64,000 nt of DNA, taken from positions 2,294,501 to 2,358,500 of the forward strand of contig VICG01000004.1 of assembly GCA_008692225.1 (NCBI GenBank), in the 5' to 3' direction. A program made the translations under genes and the position numbers. The notes under the pieces were generated by a model, which was not told the origin of the DNA, did no database searches, and was given only the letters and a program-made list of their open reading frames with translations. Source of the stretch: Monilinia fructicola. Its lineage: Eukaryota; Ascomycota; Leotiomycetes; Helotiales; Sclerotiniaceae. Shown one piece after another: positions 58,237-64,000 of this stretch. The stretch's first letter is position 1. Every line of letters starts with the position of its first letter.

Positions 58237-58454
58237 TGACAACGAGATTGCATACCATAAAATCCGACAACTCAAAACCAAGAACCGACGAGTAGGCAAG
58301 GAAAGCAATAAGTAGTTGCACAATTGCTTAAAGGAAGACGATAGTACTCTTTACTGCAAACAAGTAACCTGTGCAGAATCAGCATGACAGTACGCATCTG
58401 TCTGAATAGATGAAGCACATTTTACACATCTGAGAACAAGACGAGAAGAGCTTA

Positions 58455-58946
58455 CTATGCAAAACGACCTTTTCCTTGAGCAATACCAAGTCCGACTCTG
58501 GGTTCACCTGCTCTGGGGGAATGACCACGGCAAGTCTGGTTGCAGCCATGAGAATTTGGTGCTTTTGGAACTTCTAGATATCCTCTATCCAGTGGTTCTT
58601 CTTTGATGATTGGGAGTCTATTGTTCGATCCTTTAGATCTCTCTTGATATGTTTGGTGTTTTCTCTCATTCCTTTGGGCTGAAGCTCGACTTGAATGTGA
58701 TTGGGTTGAATCTGACGATCGAGATTCTTGACTCCATTGTTCTGATGATTCTTGGGTAGAGAACTCTGATATGGTTTCCTGTGTTCCACTTCCACTTGTT
58801 GATATCTGTTCCAACTCACGGCTTCTCCTGAAGCGGGATTGACGCCTCTGCATGGCTTGAGTGAAATAGTGGATGCTCATACCAACTAGAAACATGAATA
58901 CTGCAAGGATGCTGACAACCACGCCAATTACATAGTTAGACTGCAT
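58455..58946 (-). CDS. small single-pass membrane protein, family not recognised
   Basis: Single exon of 163 residues starting MQSNYVIGVVVSILAVFMFL. Residues ~5-27 are a hydrophobic membrane helix followed by an Arg-rich patch (QRRQSRFRRSRE), which predicts a cytosolic C-terminus. The rest is Ser/Thr/Gln/Glu-rich and probably disordered, with possible phosphosites. It has no domain I can name. Coding is supported by a clear hydrophobic-then-basic architecture and lack of repeats. It lies tail-to-tail with SNF8, 218 bp apart. Confidence 0.55.
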   Translation of the reverse strand: MQSNYVIGVVVSILAVFMFLVGMSIHYFTQAMQRRQSRFRRSRELEQISTSGSGTQETISEFSTQESSEQWSQESRSSDSTQSHSSRASAQRNERKHQTYQERSKGSNNRLPIIKEEPLDRGYLEVPKAPNSHGCNQTCRGHSPRAGEPRVGLGIAQGKGRFA

Positions 58947-61900
58947 TATGCTGAGATCAATTGAACTTTGGTAGTGGATTGATTGAGCTGACCTGTGGTG
59001 CGGTCGAGTGTTTGCAGTCTTGATGTTTTGAATGTAGGGATTTGGAAAATGGAGATTGAAATGGCATTATTCTGAATGCCATCTTCTATATATTGCAGAT
59101 AAATTATACTAATAAACAACTACACTAGTAGTACGGGGGAACTGTTGGCCCAGGAGCTACAATGTTGTATTATTCTATGGCTGTTAACAGTACTAGCTAG
59201 TTCATTGGGAAACCACATATAGCTATTGGTGGTCTCAAGGCGGGCCGTAGAACATGCGATTACTCTCTTTCTTTCCATCTATATCCATCTAAAATGTTGG
59301 CTGCACATCTCTTGTCTTGTGCTTTATCATGCAGTCCATTTATGACCAAAAGTTGCTTGGCCAGTGCAAATTCTGACTACATTGTTATATTAAAAATACT
59401 GCAATCAGTATATTCAGTATTTCTAGCATCTACTTCATTACTATTGTGCAAACAATCTTGGAATATACATTCAGATCCAAAGGGGTTGTAAGTCAGCGTT
59501 TACAAGATACTTCTTTAATTCACAGCTCAAATATTAATCAATATATCCTACCGCCTTGATTTCTATTTATCTTCAAGAACTCAACCCTACTGAATCCCCA
59601 CGTTTGATCATGCATTCTAAACTGCCCTGACAGGAACTTGACAGTCCACCTTGTCTAATTCCCGGTAATGTAGCCACGAAGTACAAGCATCTGTAAGTTA
59701 CTATCGAAATTCTGATCAAATTCTAATTGAATGCAGCCCCTGTTTCATTTTGCGCATCCAGGATTTCAGTCGTCAAATCTCGCTACCTTGTTTTGAGGGG
59801 GGTGCCTTCCGTATTCATCTTCGCAGTTAGTCGTACTCGATATTCGCAGGGTTACTAGAATTCGAAGTCGGAGAATATGGGTTGTATTTTCTCTATAGGT
59901 CATGGGATTTCCATTGATTTGTTATACTCCTCGACACTTAGGTATTGGACATTTCGCTCACAGTCTACAACTTGTGTTATCATCGCGATCTCTATACCCC
60001 GTCTACATCAGCATCTCTACTATGTCTATTAAGGGTGTATTTGAATAGTAGAATTTTATTCAGTCTGATTGGTATTGATCATGGTTTGATGGCTACAACT
60101 TTGGTATTATTTGATGGGCAGACCCGGGGATATTTCTAGTTCCCATAAATTCCGAAAGGGATTCATTGAATTCCAGTAGTTCTGTGTATAGTTAGTAACA
60201 TGGTATTGTTCAATGTACTGATACTAATACTCTATGTAATAATATGTACTTGGCCATACAACAAATAGACGATGCGCCTCATTAGAGTTAGGTGTATAAA
60301 GAATACGCCCTATACGATCTTAGTCACTGATATTAAGATAAGCTGATCGTTTGACCATATATATTGCCAGTTGGTTGACCAAGCCTTCCATTCTACGCAG
60401 CTGTTTCAGCGAAACTTTTTCCACCACCAGCTGCTAGTATGGTGGGAATAGCTTCGACCGAAAACATCCACTTAGCCCTTCAACAGTTGTCCCGCACAAT
60501 TTCCCCTTTGGTTTCCACACTGAGCATGAGTCTAGTGCCCTAATATCTCGTAACAACCGGGGCAATGTTGCATATGCTACCGCTTTTGATTGATCCAATA
60601 TCCTAAACACCGAGACTTCTATCGTGGGGATCAATGGAACGACGCTATGCACTCTCGGCATGATTTTGATAGTCGGATTCACAGCATGGGCTTCTCAGAG
60701 TAGAAACTGCATTCCGAGGCAGCCGAGCGTGTAGGCTTTGGAATAAGGCTCGGGTGCAGTTTACATATGTAGTAAGTATCGGAATGACTGGTCACATCTG
60801 TTGAAGCCAACTGCACTCTGCTATTTCTCACTGGGTCTCTGGTATCGAACCGTCCCATGCACTATCGTATGATGAGTTTCCGGGGACCTTGCGGTAGAAT
60901 AGACGTACTTATAGAGTTCGCATACATGTTGAAAAACAAAACATATTTTCATCAGCCACATGGGAATTAGATGGTCATTCCCCAATTGCCAATGCTGCTC
61001 GCTCAACAGCTCTCAACTCAAGAGTATCGGCAGGTAAAAGCTATCCCCCCAATATTGAACCACGCATTCAGCCCTAATAACCATACACTCATCTCAGTTC
61101 AGCCACTCCTCGTGCTTTTCTCGCACAATTCCCTTACCAGCCCCAGAAGCTAAGTCTCGCTTCCCGCAAGTCTGGTAACCGCATACCCCTTTGTCTTCTC
61201 GTCCCAGCTGGCTACAGTTCGGAACGCAAACGCCCGTTGCCAAGCTCAATCACACCCCATGCTAGATTTCCAACCAATCCTAGATCCCAGGAGCTGGCTC
61301 TTTCCCTCTCTTACGGCCTCGGCTCCTCGGCGGTAAATGCGCAGGATTGTAGCACGCGGCAGGTTTCACTGGCGGACTTATCGGTCGTCCGGGGTGCGGA
61401 TGAATCTCATGGGGGACACGGATCCGAAAATACCGGCTGCATCTCCTAGCTCGGAAATTGCCCGCACCGAAATCTTATTTACGAGGTATTTCCGGAGCTT
61501 GATGACGCGCTTTTGGGCCAGCGTGAGCTGTTGTGGTCGTTGTGAGAGCATTTTGATCGTTCCATGCTAGCCATCGTTGGAAAGTTCGGTTCGTGCTACA
61601 TACTATTGTGAGGCTGAAGCGATCGCACATTCCACCGGCTAGCCTTTTACTTTTCTCAATGTAGCTTGCAGTGGTGCTAGCTTCTAATGAAGCCTGCTCG
61701 CTCTAGGTGATTATAGGAAAGTGATGCGGTGCATGCCTTATAAGGCTGGGGTGGATCTGATGTTAAACTAGCGTACACTGGTCTCATCATCCTCTTGATG
61801 GTCAACCGAAGCTAGGCTGCTAGTATGGCATGCTATAATCTAAGTACCCTTTCCCCCAACCGCCACAATCTGTGTTTCGTATCACGTTGTCTCTGATTGC

Positions 61901-64000
61901 GCTTCGTTTTTCGCATACTGACGCTCGTGGTTTGTGGCAAATTTAGATCACCGATGTTAGTCGAAACACCCAGGATACGCAGTTGTTTTTTTTTTTTGTT
62001 TCGTTTTCTTTTGTTTTTACAGATGGCAAGAGGAGAGAAGTGCACGTTCCTGGGGTGATCCATACATGACTAGTTCTTGAACATGATTACGGAAAATATA
62101 CAACTACATCATGGAAATGAGACAGAGAGAATATCGAAAACTTTGAAGTAGAAACGTTGTAAACGGCATTCCCTTCAGAATATTGTGCCGATTTCCTTCC
62201 TCGGGTAATTTGTCATATTCCAAAAGAAGAAGAATTTTGCAGCTTTGTGCGATGTTCCATACTTTGGACCTCTGTAAAGAGACTTCTGGGGGGTTAGGGG
62301 TTGGTAGAGGGAACTGGATTTCGAGCCTACGGACTACACCAGATGTTCCGATCTATAAATACAATGTTCTAATCTCGTAGAAGAAAGTGTATTCCTGGAA
62401 ATTGAGACTCCTGAATTATACAGTTATTGCGCTGGACTCCTATTCCCCCCTCCTGTATGATTGTAAATCCAGTCCTTGAATTATCCACTGTTGGGCTCAC
62501 TCATTCATAGAAGCCTTCCTTTTTGGCAGTAGTATATCAGATCTTGGTGTTATGCCGCCGAGGAAGATAGCGATGTAGCAGCTCGGCAGACTTATGGATA
62601 TGGGGTATTGTCTACCTTATAATGGGGAAGAACAAGGGAAGTGCAGTTGGTCAGGGGTAATAGTTAGAACAAGATAGGTCACGGTATGTATTTAGAGGCA
62701 GCGGATGGGGCACATGGGGAGAAGGGGGCAGTTGTGCGGAAAGCTGGAGCTTAGATCGATCATCGCGCTTGGTTAAGATAGGGATGAGAGAAGCGCCTGG
62801 ATTTCTTCACCGCCACTAACTACCGAGTACATCACGAAAATTGCACCTAGCAGCTGCCCTAGATTAGCATTAGAACCCCCAGGTTTCAACCACCATGCGA
62901 GTCATTGAAGTATCACGAAGCATCAAATTTCGTATGTTCAAGGCAGCAGATTGATGGAAGATATGGTATAGCAGATCTTTCTCCATTCGAATCCGCCTCG
63001 AGGTTTACAGTCCTACACTTCTATACTCCATGATATTTGCGTTCTGCTCATGAATCACCAATAATATTGCTAGGAGAAGCACAGTGATCGATTCAGAAAA
63101 AGAGAGAGTTGCGATTTCTAGGAGAGTTGGATTGATGTGACGAAAGCATGAATCAAGTCCGAGCCACACGAACAATCTCGTACCATCGCATTCCAATGGA
63201 ACTTCTTGATTGTGCCTAATATAAACTCAAGACTTCTCTGCCTCTGCTGTTGGGTCGTACTCGCCATATGTCGTTCTAGTATATATTATATTGTATGCAT
63301 TACTACACAAACCAAGGGCATGCCAACTCATATGGATAGACTCTGCGATTGGGTTCTCAAAGGTATACAGAGCTACATTGTCTACCTATTCCCATCCCAA
63401 TTCCTCGTCACAGAGTCTCTCCCATGAAAAAAACCTCTCGATTGGGCATCTAAAGTGGCAGAAAATTAGACATCGAGTCTCAAGCTCCCCCACCACACAT
63501 ACAAATGGTATAATTCATGGTCGATGTCACTGTTCAATCGAAACTTTGATAGCGATAAACGGAAAGACAGATAAAATTATCAAAATTGACGAGCCCTTCC
63601 GCTAAGCCTTGGAAGCATGTCTATCCGGAGATGTACGCATAAACAGAAGGTAGTTCCGGCTTACAGACATCGTTATGATGATGCTCGATTGTTACGTATC
63701 TCAACGGAATAACTTCCTTCCAATGCCAACACTAATAATTACAATTGCAACAGTATGGCCGTCTTTCAAGCACCCATCAAAACAATCGCAGCCAATATCA
63801 GGGAAATGTCAACCCAAATCTGGATTACCAATTCTCGAAGATGTTAACCCTCGACTCGAACTGCCAAGTCTGATTAATGGTAGAGTATGATATTACCCCC
63901 ATTCTCTTCTTCCTAATGAACCAGAAAACGCATAGCACACTTGTTCTGCGTTCAATCTCCTGACTTTTCGGAACTATCTTGTCTTCTGCATGTGTGGAGC
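58947..64000. other. 5-kb terminal region without recognisable genes
   Basis: Only short frames (below about 105 codons) occur, none with a known domain or coherent introns. A minus-strand frame at 61378-61551 (57 aa) is mildly protein-like. Poly-T at 61986-61998. Composition is near average, so this is not an AT island. A gene with many small exons or a decayed gene could be hidden here. Confidence 0.5.

Noticed and set aside
62985..63010. B-box-like sequence suggesting a tRNA gene
   Set aside because: No matching A box or acceptor-stem pairing at the right distance. No tRNA was found elsewhere in the window.

Overview
The window is nuclear DNA of a filamentous ascomycete. The genes have short introns (about 50-80 nt, GTAAGN donors, YAG acceptors, CTAAC-like branch sites), and intergenic regions are long and rich in microsatellites. 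The gene set is typical of Pezizomycotina: NoxR, uricase, Rictor/Ste16, Yak1 and CCS1. The proteins and the mix of GC-moderate genes with AT-rich patches look most like Leotiomycetes (Botrytis/Sclerotinia-type), but that placement is inference. No virus, transposase, CRISPR array, rRNA or tRNA was recognised.

Layout. 1-4943: 3' part of eIF4G (+). 6852-11030: TORC2 subunit Rictor (-). 11-14 kb: AT-rich, repeat-rich gene-free stretch. 13945-14963: uricase (+). 15.6-18 kb: a doubtful small membrane ORF (-) and a C2H2 zinc-finger gene whose 5' half is unclear. 18711-19388: mitochondrial ribosomal protein uL13m (-), divergent from the SOD1 copper chaperone CCS1 (19730-20721, +). 23882-25795: NADPH-oxidase regulator NoxR (+). 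27566-31167: Rad26/CSB repair ATPase (-). 31.2-35.2 kb: gene-free, with AT islands, microsatellites and recurrent CCTAGG palindromes. 35174-38205: Yak1 kinase (+). About 39.4-40.0 kb: a GT8 glycosyltransferase remnant (-). 41270-42045: a hemerythrin gene with multiple frame lesions (+). 43552-44465: a small secreted cysteine-containing protein (+). 45037-47755: eIF3c (-). 48720-49267: conserved-looking helical protein (-). 50105-51931: AAR2 splicing factor (+). 52916-53602: RPS14 (-), divergent from TYR1 prephenate dehydrogenase (53907-55745, +). 56314-56943: RPS16 (-), divergent from SNF8/VPS22 (57397-58236, +). 58455-58946: small membrane protein (-). The last 5 kb has no recognisable gene.

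Most genes are housekeeping: translation (eIF4G, eIF3c, RPS14, RPS16, uL13m), nutrient and stress signalling (Rictor, Yak1), redox and copper (CCS1, NoxR, uricase), DNA repair, splicing and endosomal sorting. They are not a pathway cluster, and I found no convincing new biological system.

The most important observation concerns sequence quality. Rad26, Yak1, RPS14 and TYR1 each carry a one-base disruption, usually in a short homopolymer. Correcting it restores a full-length reading frame with a codon count divisible by three. Because RPS14 should be indispensable, consensus errors are the simplest explanation. The hemerythrin and GT8 loci are hit far more densely and may be true pseudogenes.
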